From Ruegeria arenilitoris (lineage in GTDB: Bacteria; Pseudomonadota; Alphaproteobacteria; Rhodobacterales; Rhodobacteraceae), in contig NZ_WPYP01000003.1 of the NCBI RefSeq assembly GCF_013030985.1, forward strand, positions 248,001 to 312,000: 64,000 nt of DNA, read 5' to 3'. Positions 8,114 to 17,074 of the stretch are shown piece by piece. Numbering within the stretch: the stretch's first letter is position 1; each line of letters starts with the position of its first letter. The notes under the pieces are model-generated. The model did no database searches. It was not told where the DNA came from and saw nothing but the letters and a program-made list of their open reading frames with translations. The position numbers and the translations under genes were made by a program.

Positions 8114-9460
8114 TTATAGCGCACCAATACCGTGCCCAACCTCTGCAAAGCTCTCGGGGGTAAACATCCCATAGATCGGTCTATTCGGTCTGGGTCCGGG
8201 TTCGCAAACGTGCTGGAAATCAATTTGGTCTTCAAACGGATGGGGTAGGTGACTTACCGCATCCGTGACTTTTTTCCATTGTGTCTTAAGATCAACACTG
8301 GATGCAGGCAGGATTTCGGGAACACTTCTTGCGCGACCTTGCGCATAACGCCAGAACTCTGACTTAAAGCGCGATCCCATCGAATAATGCCAGCCGACGA
8401 ATACCGATATCCGCATTATCGTTTTGAGCAGGTAAGTATTGAATGTCTTAAGATCTTCTGCGTTGTGCCGGTTTCGCCGCCATAAGACAGTTTTGTCCGA
8501 ATTCGCCAAACGACCGAGGGGCCAACGCGAAAACGCATTGATCTGGCTAAGCGCGATTGCAATCGCAGTGGCTTCCAAAGGTTCCAAAAATGAAGCGGAA
8601 TTGCCGATATTCATCACGACGCCGTCAAAAAACGTTCTGCGGGTGAAATTTGGGAATTGCAGATGGTTTTCAGCCGGTGCGCAATCGGCACAGTTGGCAT
8701 CCAGAAACACCTCAAAGTCTGCGCGTATTTCCTCAGGCGATGAAAACTGGTTGTTAAAAATATACCCGTATGACGTTCTGCTTGTCAGCGGTATGACAAA
8801 AATCCACCCATGCGGCCGTGCAACCGAACGGGTCGCGGACGTGTACTCAAAGGGCATCCCATTTATCTCATGCTGCAAAGTGCCGCCATTGATCACGGGG
8901 CCGCGCCGTATGAGAGCTGAATTGGTTGGAATCCAAGGGATTTCAATGCGCGACGCATCGGTATCTTTTGGGAAACCGCGCGCGTCGATTATGTAGTCAA
9001 CGCCCAGGCGGCCACCGTCGTCAAAGGTGATTTCGGCTGACATCTCGTCTTGGGTGATGCATTCGACACGTTTATGAATGCGGGTCGCGACCACATGCTC
9101 GCTTAACAATTCAACCAGCTTTCTCGCCGAGATATGGTATGCGTACAAATCCCGGACTGGAAAAAAGTGATGCATGAACTTAGCGTTCTGACGGCCCCAG
9201 TTTTCGAACAGAATTCCATATTTTCGCGTGGCATCACACCTTGCTATGACCTCGGCTTCTGTCACGCCAAGCGTATTTTTCAGCCAGTATCTTAATGAAG
9301 GTGTGGTTCCTTCTCCAACCCCGATTGTAGGAATGCTCGGGTCGTAGATATGGTACAGATTCACGAGGTCACGAAAGTGTTTCGTCAAATGCGCGGCGGC
9401 GAGATAACCCGCGGTACCACCACCAATGACCGCAATCCTCAACAAATGCCCCAACCTCAT
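8114..9460 (-). CDS. Flavin-dependent tryptophan-halogenase family protein, likely peptide-acting
   Basis: The protein (448 residues) belongs to the tryptophan halogenase family, which uses FADH2, O2 and halide to form HOCl or HOBr and halogenate an aromatic ring. It shows the FAD motif GGGTAG (residues 13-18), GVGEGTTPSLRYW, Lys80 in RKYGILFENW at the place of the catalytic Lys (Lys79 in PrnA) and Glu296 in FLEPLEAT at the place of the catalytic Glu. The diagnostic WxWxIP is GWIFVIPL here, so the second Trp is Phe221, and the usual Ser after the Glu is Ala297. It is shorter than free-Trp halogenases (about 500-540). Its place beside a precursor with two core Trp suggests a peptidyl substrate. 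No flavin reductase is nearby. The ATG at 9460 has no clear ribosome-binding site; a TTG a few codons inside is possible. Confidence 0.9.
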   Translation of the reverse strand: MRLGHLLRIAVIGGGTAGYLAAAHLTKHFRDLVNLYHIYDPSIPTIGVGEGTTPSLRYWLKNTLGVTEAEVIARCDATRKYGILFENWGRQNAKFMHHFFPVRDLYAYHISARKLVELLSEHVVATRIHKRVECITQDEMSAEITFDDGGRLGVDYIIDARGFPKDTDASRIEIPWIPTNSALIRRGPVINGGTLQHEINGMPFEYTSATRSVARPHGWIFVIPLTSRTSYGYIFNNQFSSPEEIRADFEVFLDANCADCAPAENHLQFPNFTRRTFFDGVVMNIGNSASFLEPLEATAIAIALSQINAFSRWPLGRLANSDKTVLWRRNRHNAEDLKTFNTYLLKTIMRISVFVGWHYSMGSRFKSEFWRYAQGRARSVPEILPASSVDLKTQWKKVTDAVSHLPHPFEDQIDFQHVCEPGPRPNRPIYGMFTPESFAEVGHGIGAL

Positions 9461-10105
9461 GCCGATAATACTGTAGTTACGGTATGCAACTATTGCCTAA
9501 GTTAGAAGCGTTTTCGGCAGATTCCTCCAACGTCCGGATTTTTGAATCTGCGCTGAAGCATCGAAGAAGCCATTGAGCGGCAAGTATGGGCTGCTATTGT
9601 TTGGAAATTCCGACTTTGCGCAAATTCGAAGCAATAAACTTCTCGTAGAAGCCCGGTAGGATTTTTTAACTTAGAGTTCGGCCAAAACCTGACTAAGGCT
9701 GCCAGAGGACATTTTAACGATCGTCGTCGATATTGGTTTTGCACTTTATCGACGTATCGCCCGTTCGCAGAAGTATCGAACCTCCTTCATTTTCGAGCTG
9801 TTCAACACAAACGGCCGCTCTGGAAGGCGCTCCGGTCGTGTTGGATCTACGTTTCTCCCGCTATGACCAATGCACCTCGAGTTCAACACCAAGGATTCGA
9901 ACCGTGATGACCACGTAAACATTCAACGTCCGAGGAAACTGCAAACACCCATTCGGGCCCACGTGAACTGATCCCGGGCGGCCTTGCTATCAAAATAGTG
10001 GTCAATCTATCCTTGCTTGATCGACAATCATCATGGCTCAACCGTGCCCTTTTTTAAGTAGAGCTTTTGCCCGGTAACTTGGCGTGCTCAGGTCGTTGAC
10101 CGTAC
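9461..10105. other. Gene-free stretch between halogenase and heparinase genes
   Basis: No convincing gene was found in these 645 bases. Short open frames here lack ribosome-binding sites and recognisable protein character. The part next to 9460 should hold the halogenase promoter, but no clear -35/-10 pair stands out. It marks the right border of the lanthipeptide cluster. Confidence 0.5.
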
Positions 10106-12097
10106 CTACTGCCTTTCGCTGTTGTTCGGAAGGCTGGCCGTCAAACTCCACTGGCTCAAGGGGACAAGTGTTTTGTAGGTCGACTGTCCATCGCTTTCAA
10201 AAACAATTGTAATGGTCTGTGGTAAATCTAAGGCATCAATGTTCAGGTCAACCATCAATCTCTTTATGCCCGAGTTGGGGTTTTGAAGCTGGCATTCGGA
10301 ATCGTATGGCGTTTCACATGGATTTGCCGAACGCAGTACAAACTCAGCTTCCGGCGGAGACAAAATTCGCGCGCGCAGTTCGTGATCGTCTTGGATCAGG
10401 GTCGCGTTTGACCCAACTATCGAAACCTCCGCTTCGGTGTGCATCGTCCATGCCACCGGCCCCTCTAGTTGGCTGTTGATTTCATCCTGAATAAGCACTG
10501 TTCTATCACCTACCAAGGCAATTCCACGCATGATCGTGCCTTTGGTTTTGCCATACACATCAGAAAGATCTGCGATCGTGAAGTTGAACCCAGGGAACTG
10601 GCCAAACTCCTCGATCTGTGCACGTCCGGTTGCAATTTGGTTTGCCTCGCTAAAGGTCAGAGTATTCTGCCCTATCGTGGCAGTGCGATAGTAATCAAAG
10701 CGCTTGTCGGTAAAGTATCCCGGCAACTGATAATTCCCGATCCCCAAATCTACTGCCCACCGCACATTGTTTGCCTCAAGCACAAACGTTCCAGCGTCCA
10801 GGTTATTGTGGTGGCTGCGGAGCGGCCCGGCTTTGAAACCGACAAATGTGGCGTCAGGATCGTTCCAAGAAGACCGCATAGTCACCAGACCAAGCCCCCC
10901 GGACCAATAGGCTTCTTTACGAGGGGGTATATGTTCATGTTCTGAAATTTGCTGCCAAATCAGCTCGAAGGCCGGATGGGACGATGGCGTAGTGTTAACT
11001 GTAGGTAGGTTGTAGCTTGGCTGATTGTAGTGCGATGCCAGCCATGTGAGCGCGACAGGATCGGTACTTGTGTCACTATCACCATAGTTGAAGAGCATAC
11101 CTGTCGGTCCAGTCACATGAGTCAAATATTCTCCGAATCTCTCCAGCCCAACGGATTTTGAGAGGTGAAAGTCATGACCGAGAACTGAATTCAAGGAGTC
11201 GATTAAAATAGCCGCATCCCTGGCCGACAGAGCGCCGTACATTGGTCCTTCTGACCAAGCTCCATCCGGAGCAAACATTGCAAACCCATTGCGAATGGAC
11301 TGCTGAGCGCGTTCGATAATTCGATTGGCCAATTCTGGCTTCGCCTCCGAAGCGACCAGTGCAGCGGCGATCATTCCGGTGTTGCAAACGACGTTCCAGT
11401 TGAATGATGCAACAGGCCACGTGATATCTGCGGTTGCAGTTCCATCGGGCAGAGTCTTAGGAACCGGTGCTGAGTAGACCCAACGTTGCGGCGCGACCCA
11501 GCCATTTTCAAAGTATAGTGCGTCCAGATCATAGATCTTGTCGGCTTCATTCAACGCGTTTTCGACCAACGCAGTCCTAATGGCTTGGTGATCTTGTGGG
11601 TCCAGAGTTTCGCTGATCCAGCTGTACCCAAGTGAAACCGCCAAAGTCACACGGCTGAGCCCAAGAAAGTTTTCAGGATTCCAGGTCTCCAATTCCGAGA
11701 GTTGTAGAAGCTCTGTCCTGGTGCGCTCGGCATAGCGATTGTCACCTGTCAAACGCCACGCCAAAGCCAATGTCGTTAGGCGTTCTACGGGTCTTTCGCC
11801 AAAACCTTGGAAAGCCTGATGTATCTCGCCATCTTCCTTTTGAAGTAATTCGACAATCGTTGGCGATTGCAGGTGTGCGTTCGCACGCGCAATCAAAGCT
11901 CTATACTTCAATGCGAACACAGGATCTTCTGATCGTTGAGCTTCAATTCGCTGAACGACCTCTTCCGTCAGAATGACCTTAGGCACCGACGTTTGAGATA
12001 CCGCGCTTACTGTGCACAAACAAACTAGGAGTGGCGCATACAGAAGGCAGGCGCATCTTCGGCTGGTCTTTCTGACGGCCGCGATCACAGAATCCAT
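10106..12097 (-). CDS. Secreted heparinase II/III-like polysaccharide lyase
   Basis: The 663-residue product has an N-terminal signal-like segment (CACLLYAPLLVCLCTVSAVS, roughly residues 14-33). An all-helical toroid region follows (about 60-380), like the alginate-lyase/heparinase II/III superfamily, then a beta-rich C-terminal domain beginning with SHHNNLDAGTFVLEANNVRW. That H-x-N-x-D-x-G-x-F pattern and the following WAVDLG are typical of the heparinase II/III C-terminal domain. Such enzymes cleave uronic-acid polysaccharides by beta-elimination, probably in the periplasm here. The gene stands alone, with 300-600 base non-coding spacers on both sides. No TonB receptor or sugar transporter is adjacent, so the polysaccharide cannot be named. 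The Cys pair near the C-terminus (CETPYDSEC) may form a disulfide. Confidence 0.82.
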   Translation of the reverse strand: MDSVIAAVRKTSRRCACLLYAPLLVCLCTVSAVSQTSVPKVILTEEVVQRIEAQRSEDPVFALKYRALIARANAHLQSPTIVELLQKEDGEIHQAFQGFGERPVERLTTLALAWRLTGDNRYAERTRTELLQLSELETWNPENFLGLSRVTLAVSLGYSWISETLDPQDHQAIRTALVENALNEADKIYDLDALYFENGWVAPQRWVYSAPVPKTLPDGTATADITWPVASFNWNVVCNTGMIAAALVASEAKPELANRIIERAQQSIRNGFAMFAPDGAWSEGPMYGALSARDAAILIDSLNSVLGHDFHLSKSVGLERFGEYLTHVTGPTGMLFNYGDSDTSTDPVALTWLASHYNQPSYNLPTVNTTPSSHPAFELIWQQISEHEHIPPRKEAYWSGGLGLVTMRSSWNDPDATFVGFKAGPLRSHHNNLDAGTFVLEANNVRWAVDLGIGNYQLPGYFTDKRFDYYRTATIGQNTLTFSEANQIATGRAQIEEFGQFPGFNFTIADLSDVYGKTKGTIMRGIALVGDRTVLIQDEINSQLEGPVAWTMHTEAEVSIVGSNATLIQDDHELRARILSPPEAEFVLRSANPCETPYDSECQLQNPNSGIKRLMVDLNIDALDLPQTITIVFESDGQSTYKTLVPLSQWSLTASLPNNSERQ

Positions 12098-12182
12098 GCG
12101 CTATCAATACTCCTACAAACTAACACTGCAATGCCTACGGCATTCTGCTGAAGTTGACGGACAAATAACAGTTTTTCAAATC

Positions 12183-12263
12183 TGAATGACCGCTGCGGGG
12201 ATGCTGCTCCGCAGCGCATCGCTTATAGACCAAGGTCGGCTTCGGGCCGTCCACTTCCCCAAA
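12183..12263. repeat. Dispersed intergenic repeat, degenerate copy
   Basis: This piece of the 12098-12462 spacer ends in GGTCGGCTTCGGGCCGTCC, which matches the end of a copy at 18664-18740 and, more loosely, other intergenic copies ending in AATGGGCCGTCC. The rest of the spacer holds no gene that I can support. Confidence 0.45.
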
Positions 12264-12462
12264 AGGGAACCGGACTGCGCAAATGCTGCTCTGCATCCGA
12301 TGACGGCATTGAGTCCACTTTAACCGATGCTGCAAAGTCACCAAACGTCCGCTAAAGTCGTCTGGGGGAATGATCTAAGTGTCCAGCATCGATAGTGGAC
12401 TCTGTGGGCGCGCGCTGTAAGTAGGTGGGAAAAGCGGTTTGGGGCGGCCGCTCACGATTAAG

Positions 12463-13284
12463 TTAAAGCCCCAGTTGTCCTTTCATCATAGCAAGGTATT
12501 CAGCGTCATCCATTGCCTTACGGGCCGCGATTACCTGCTCGGCATCCGGGCCTGCGATGTAGCGCAATTGATCGCTGCCATCTGTGGCGGCCTGCATGAT
12601 CGTTTCTGCCACCAGAATGGGGTCAGATCCTTGTGAGCCAGCGGCTTGCATAGCGGCGAGCGCCTTGTCCATGAAGGGACCATACTCAGCCTGCTCCCGG
12701 TCATAGTTAATCATTGATCCAGTTGTTTCAGCAAAGTTGGTATTGATCATTCCTGGCTCGATCAGCTTCACTTTGATTCCTATAGACTCAAGCTCGTAGG
12801 AGAGCGATTCCATCATGCCCTCTACGGCAAATTTTGAACCGTGATAGAGCGTGCCAAGCGGGAAGGTGATTTTGCCGCCCATGGAAGAGATGGTGATGAT
12901 GGTTCCTTCACCTGCTGCCCGCATGTAGGGAAGCACGTTTTTCGTGACCAGCAGCGCACCGATGACGTTCACGTCGAACTGCATACGGATCGCTTTTTCG
13001 GGCGTGGATTCCAATATGCCATACGCGCCATAGCCAGCATTGTTCAAAAGCACATCGATCTTACCGAAGCGCTCAACCGCTTCAGCCATCGCGCTTTTGA
13101 TGGTCTCTTCGTTGGTCACATCGAGAGCGGTCACCAACACATTGTCTAACGCGTTCAGCTCGTCATCATCTTCTGGGTTGGAGCGCACGGTTGCGACAAC
13201 GTTCCAGCCCTTCTCCTGAAAGAACTTGGCGGTCATGCGCCCGATGCCGCTGGAGCACCCTGTGATTAGAATTGTTTGTGTCAT
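12463..13284 (-). CDS. SDR family NAD(P)-dependent oxidoreductase
   Basis: This is a classical short-chain dehydrogenase of 273 residues from the ATG at 13284. AGGAG lies six bases before that codon; an earlier ATG at 13290 touches the ribosome-binding site and is less likely. The cofactor motif is TGCSSGIG (residues 9-16), NNAG sits at 81-84, and the catalytic residues are Ser134, Tyr147 and Lys151 in LYHGSK. The substrate cannot be read from the sequence. The gene lies downstream of aldehyde dehydrogenase, Kef antiporter and AraC regulator genes on the same strand. Two strong stem-loops in the 128-base gap before it suggest that its expression is at least partly separate. Confidence 0.92.
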   Translation of the reverse strand: MTQTILITGCSSGIGRMTAKFFQEKGWNVVATVRSNPEDDDELNALDNVLVTALDVTNEETIKSAMAEAVERFGKIDVLLNNAGYGAYGILESTPEKAIRMQFDVNVIGALLVTKNVLPYMRAAGEGTIITISSMGGKITFPLGTLYHGSKFAVEGMMESLSYELESIGIKVKLIEPGMINTNFAETTGSMINYDREQAEYGPFMDKALAAMQAAGSQGSDPILVAETIMQAATDGSDQLRYIAGPDAEQVIAARKAMDDAEYLAMMKGQLGL

Positions 13285-13334
13285 ATTCATCTCCTGTCAT
13301 GGTCTATGTGTGCCTCGCCGGATTGGCGAAATGG

Positions 13335-13398
13335 GGCGCGGTGCCAAACAAAAGACCGCGCCATTTTTAGTCATCCCGGTGGGCGCAATACCCACCGG
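13335..13398. terminator. Two tandem stem-loops between aldehyde dehydrogenase and SDR genes
   Basis: GGCGCGGT (13335-13342) pairs with ACCGCGCC (13355-13362), followed by ATTTTT on the plus strand. CCGGTGGG (13376-13383) pairs with CCCACCGG (13391-13398). Read on the minus strand, the second loop comes right after the aldehyde dehydrogenase stop. They look like terminators or mRNA processing signals; direction is not certain because the T-run is on the plus side. Confidence 0.6.
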
Positions 13399-13418
13399 AC
13401 TAAATCAATGGGCTGTCA

Positions 13419-15086
13419 TCAAAAGTCTTTGCCGTGCAGGCTGTCCAAGGCCATTTGTCCTGCGAGCTTGGCGAACCGGCCCCAGCTTTGATCGACCGAG
13501 TATTTGGACGCGTTCACCAACATGTGGTCCACTTGCCTTCGGTTCGTGAATGCGAAGGCAGACGCCCCAAAATCATCGATAATCACTGATTTCACGACGT
13601 TCTCAAAGTTCAGACCGTTGCCGAAATTGCCAACCCCGGAAACGAAGTCCTCTGTCGTCTCGCCACAACCGCCCCAAGTCAGATAGGCATTGAGCCAGAT
13701 ATTGGGTGGCACATTGTTGACTGCGATACCGCCATAGTCGAGTTCGTGAACGGCCGAGTGAACGGCGGCTTCGTTCGCTTTGAACGTGTCGTTGTCCACC
13801 AGCATCATGCAGCCAAGCGTGCCGAGCAGACGATTGTTGCAAAAGTCCACGGCTTTGGTGAGGAAATCGCCCGCGTCGTTCGCCGTATCCAATGGAAGTT
13901 CGCTGAAGATTTGGCAGAAGGCTTCATTGCTGACCGCAAAATCATCTTCACCGATGCCCGGAATGAACACGAAGTCACTGTTCGGGTGATTGCCGCCTTC
14001 GGGTTTTAACACCTCTGCGGTTGGCTGGTTTTCGAGGAACGCTTCCTTAGTCTTTGCAACGCCCGGATAATAGGTAGAGGTTCCGAAAGTTGTCTCAGAG
14101 ATCGCGTTGCGCAGCGCCGTGATGAACTGATCGCGCTGCGGCCAGTTCTTCGATGTGATGATTGTTTGCGGCCGTCCACAAACCGCACCGCCATTGAGCT
14201 TGCCGACCGATGCCAATTGGATCGCCCAATGCTCGATTTCCTTGTCGGTCCACTTCCCTGGCACGATGAGGCACGGGTTGTTGCCACCGCACTCTGAGAC
14301 GAGCGGAGCGCTCGCTGCGTTCTGGATCGCATGAGCAACCCCTGTCGATCCGGTAAAGTAAATCGAGTGGAGTCCCTCGAGCGCCGACATTTCGCGTCCT
14401 TGATCGCCGTCGATGAAAGCCAGCGCGCCACGCTCGATGAGCGGGGCGAAAATCTTCGCCCACACCTTGTCAGACTCTTCGTTCAACTGGTGCGGCTTGT
14501 GGATCACGGCTTTGTTTTCGAGAAAGAGCGCCATCGCCATCTCGATGGAGGAGCTGTAGTTGCCGGCTCCAGAGACCGCGATAATGCCGGCAGGCCTATC
14601 GAGGGGATTGACCTGCTTTGGCTCACCGGCGACATGCAGGAAGCCTCTTACTTTGCCTGCAATCAGCTTGTCTTTCTTGTAGAGCGGAAAAACCTCGATC
14701 TCGAAGCGATCATCCGGCAACTGCTTGATACCGATTGGCTTTGGCAATTTTCCGTGCACAAGCGACTCATAGAGATGCCGGATCCCCATCAGCGTATTGC
14801 CCATTGCGTTGACGGTCGTGACAATCCCTTCTGAGTGAGAAACGCCCTCTGCGCCAACCTGTTCATTCTTCATCGCTGCATCGGCGGTGCCCAATTCATC
14901 GCAGTATTTCAGGATGTTCTCCTGAATCTCTACAATAAGAGCGAGCCGATCTACGACTGAGGTTTCGGCCCATGATGTGGGACTAAGACTATCGAATGCT
15001 TCCAGCGCTTTCACGGGTAATTCCTTCGGTACTTGCTTGAATTCGTAACGATTTTTAGCAGGCGCCCAAAAAGCCAACAATATCAT
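13419..15086 (-). CDS. Aldehyde dehydrogenase superfamily protein
   Basis: The 555-residue protein has the aldehyde dehydrogenase fold: a Rossmann-type part with DRPAGIIAVSGAGNYSSS and VIHKPHQ, the IYFTGSTGVA turn that binds NAD(P), SECGGNNPCLI in place of the usual ELGGKNP, and the catalytic Cys in GAVCGRPQTIITSKNW. It is longer than typical members (about 480-500), with an extended N-terminus. The usual catalytic Glu is present in SECGG. It would oxidise an aldehyde to an acid with NAD(P)+. The gene starts 32 bases after the Kef-type antiporter and probably shares its transcript. No strong ribosome-binding site precedes the ATG, so the start is tentative. The Kef partner hints at electrophile or aldehyde stress, which is inference. 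Confidence 0.85.
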   Translation of the reverse strand: MILLAFWAPAKNRYEFKQVPKELPVKALEAFDSLSPTSWAETSVVDRLALIVEIQENILKYCDELGTADAAMKNEQVGAEGVSHSEGIVTTVNAMGNTLMGIRHLYESLVHGKLPKPIGIKQLPDDRFEIEVFPLYKKDKLIAGKVRGFLHVAGEPKQVNPLDRPAGIIAVSGAGNYSSSIEMAMALFLENKAVIHKPHQLNEESDKVWAKIFAPLIERGALAFIDGDQGREMSALEGLHSIYFTGSTGVAHAIQNAASAPLVSECGGNNPCLIVPGKWTDKEIEHWAIQLASVGKLNGGAVCGRPQTIITSKNWPQRDQFITALRNAISETTFGTSTYYPGVAKTKEAFLENQPTAEVLKPEGGNHPNSDFVFIPGIGEDDFAVSNEAFCQIFSELPLDTANDAGDFLTKAVDFCNNRLLGTLGCMMLVDNDTFKANEAAVHSAVHELDYGGIAVNNVPPNIWLNAYLTWGGCGETTEDFVSGVGNFGNGLNFENVVKSVIIDDFGASAFAFTNRRQVDHMLVNASKYSVDQSWGRFAKLAGQMALDSLHGKDF

Positions 15087-15118
15087 TTGGTGCCATCAGA
15101 TTCGCCCACTAGGACGGA

Positions 15119-17002
15119 TCACTCCGCTTGATTTGTCTTCGCCTTGTGGACGCGGTCCCGAAGCTCTGCCTCCCACTCACTTTGCGTCTCTTGATACTTG
15201 GCGACCATCTCCTCGTTTTCATGTATGGCGACGCCTGGCTTGTGGAGCTCGGCCGTCTCCAACATGCGCGTTCTCTCGAACGCGTCATACTCGGCCATCA
15301 TTCGCTCTGCCGCCTCTTTGGTATGCCCCAGAGCCTCCAAAGCGGAGCGCGCTGTACGTATCGAGCCGTCATATGTTTCACGGATGATGTCGCGGCACCC
15401 TGCGTCCCACAGATCGAAGACATGAATGCGGTCATAGGCCCGGGCAATCACATGCACATTCGGATGCGTTTCGCAGACATAGCGGACGAGCTCAGTGGTT
15501 TGATCCTTGCCATCAATGGCAACAATCAAAAGCTTGGCCTCGTCAATTCCCGCTGCTTTCAAGAGATCGTGGCGCGTGGCGTCTCCATAGTACACCTTGA
15601 GGTCGATAAGGCGCAGCATCTCCAACTGCTGGCTGCTGTAATCAACAACAGTCGTTTCATAGCCGGATGCACGCAATGCCGTATTGACGATCCCACCGAC
15701 GCGCCCATGCCCGGCAATGATAATGCCAGAGTGGTCTTCGATCTCATCAGAGGCGGTGTCCTCACCGGAAATGTAGCGCGGTACGATCAAACGCTCATGG
15801 ACGATAAACATGAGGGGCGTCGTGAGCATCGAGAGCGCAATCACCAACAACAAAGTGTCAGCGACACCGGCGGGAATGACGGCGTTTGCGACAGTGAAGG
15901 ACAGCAAAACAAATCCAAACTCACCTGCTTGCGCGAGACCCAATCCAAAGAGCCATTGGTCGCTCCCCTTGATTTTGAAAACCTGCGCCAGAACAAGCAA
16001 GATAATGGCTTTGACTGCGATGAGGCCAAAGGTCATCCCCATAATGGATCCGAAACTGCCAAAGAGCAGGTCGAAATCCATACCGGCGCCAACGGTCATG
16101 AAGAACACACCCAGGAACAGCCCGCGAAACGGATCAATATCGCTTTCAATCTCGTGGCGATATTCGCTGCTTGCGAGGACAACACCGGCGAGGAACGTGC
16201 CAAGCGCTGGCGAGAGGCCGACCATTGTCATCAGAAGCGCGATACCAAGCACCACCATGAGGGCTGTGCTCACAAAGAGCTCGCGCAGCCGCGCTCTGGC
16301 AACAAAGCGGAAGAGGGGAGTGACGAGATATTGTCCGATCACAATCACCCCGCCAATGGCCATGACCGTAACGATGGCGGTCTGCCAACCGCTGAGATGT
16401 TCAACCAGAGAGATGTTGAACCCGGAGCCGCCGTGATCGTCTGCGTGGCCCGAACCGTGGCTAAGCGCTTCGGTAAGTTCCGGCAGGGCGAGAAGCGGGA
16501 CCAATGCCAGCATTGGGATCACAGCGATGTCTTGCGCGAGTAGCACAGAGAAACTGGACTGCCCGCCATCGGAGCGTGACAGGCCTTTCTCCTTCAGGGT
16601 TTGATTGACAATCGCCGTTGAAGAGAGAGCGAGCACCAAGCCAATAGCGAGCGAGACGGTCCAGGGCTGGCCGAGCACGAGAGCGATCAAGGCAAAGGCC
16701 ATGGTCGTCAGACCGATCTGCAGGCCTCCAAGTACAAAAATTCGATTGCGAAGCGCCCAAAGCTCGCGTGGGTTCATTTCCAGGCCAATCAAAAACAGCA
16801 TCATTACAACGCCGAACTCGGCGAAATGCTGGAGAGCGATGAGGTCTGCTCCGATCGCGCCAAGTATGGGGCTGAGCGCAATGCCCGCGATCAAATAACC
16901 AAGGACGGACCCCAGGCCAAACCGCGTCGCCAGCGGGACCGCGATCGCACCGGCAAAGAACAATGAAAATGTGATGAGCATGAAATCAGCCGACAAACTC
17001 AA
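15119..17002 (-). CDS. CPA2 family K+/H+ antiporter of the KefB/KefC type
   Basis: The 627-residue protein begins with about 12 hydrophobic helices (residues 5-390), including the conserved GLVLALSSTAIV and LFLIGLEM segments of the Na+/H+ exchanger domain. It continues with a cytosolic RCK/TrkA-N domain (IIIAGHGRVGG near residue 420, then VVDYSSQQLEMLR and YYGDATRHDLL) that binds nucleotide. Kef proteins release K+ and acidify the cytosol when glutathione adducts of electrophiles appear. Translation probably begins at TTG codons near 17002-16996 behind GGGAG; an in-frame ATG at 16981 is another possibility. The gene sits between an AraC regulator and an aldehyde dehydrogenase on the same strand with short gaps (72 and 32 bases), fitting a stress operon. 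Confidence 0.92.
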   Translation of the reverse strand: MSLSADFMLITFSLFFAGAIAVPLATRFGLGSVLGYLIAGIALSPILGAIGADLIALQHFAEFGVVMMLFLIGLEMNPRELWALRNRIFVLGGLQIGLTTMAFALIALVLGQPWTVSLAIGLVLALSSTAIVNQTLKEKGLSRSDGGQSSFSVLLAQDIAVIPMLALVPLLALPELTEALSHGSGHADDHGGSGFNISLVEHLSGWQTAIVTVMAIGGVIVIGQYLVTPLFRFVARARLRELFVSTALMVVLGIALLMTMVGLSPALGTFLAGVVLASSEYRHEIESDIDPFRGLFLGVFFMTVGAGMDFDLLFGSFGSIMGMTFGLIAVKAIILLVLAQVFKIKGSDQWLFGLGLAQAGEFGFVLLSFTVANAVIPAGVADTLLLVIALSMLTTPLMFIVHERLIVPRYISGEDTASDEIEDHSGIIIAGHGRVGGIVNTALRASGYETTVVDYSSQQLEMLRLIDLKVYYGDATRHDLLKAAGIDEAKLLIVAIDGKDQTTELVRYVCETHPNVHVIARAYDRIHVFDLWDAGCRDIIRETYDGSIRTARSALEALGHTKEAAERMMAEYDAFERTRMLETAELHKPGVAIHENEEMVAKYQETQSEWEAELRDRVHKAKTNQAE

Positions 17003-17074
17003 ACTCCCAGAAAAGGTTGATATGTGTCGCGCGCAGCCTGATGACAGTGCTGTCCTCGTTGTAACCCCGCCACT

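Noticed and set aside
1..9460. Flavin reductase partner for the halogenase, and immunity gene
   Set aside because: Looked for on both strands; none is present in the window, so the reductase is presumably elsewhere.
9502..9744. 80-codon frame left of the heparinase gene
   Set aside because: No ribosome-binding site; reads like repeat-derived sequence.
15128..16543. Long open frame (471 codons) opposite the Kef antiporter gene
   Set aside because: It is antisense to a clear membrane protein gene, is rich in His, Arg, Asp and Glu in a shadow-like pattern, and shows no family.
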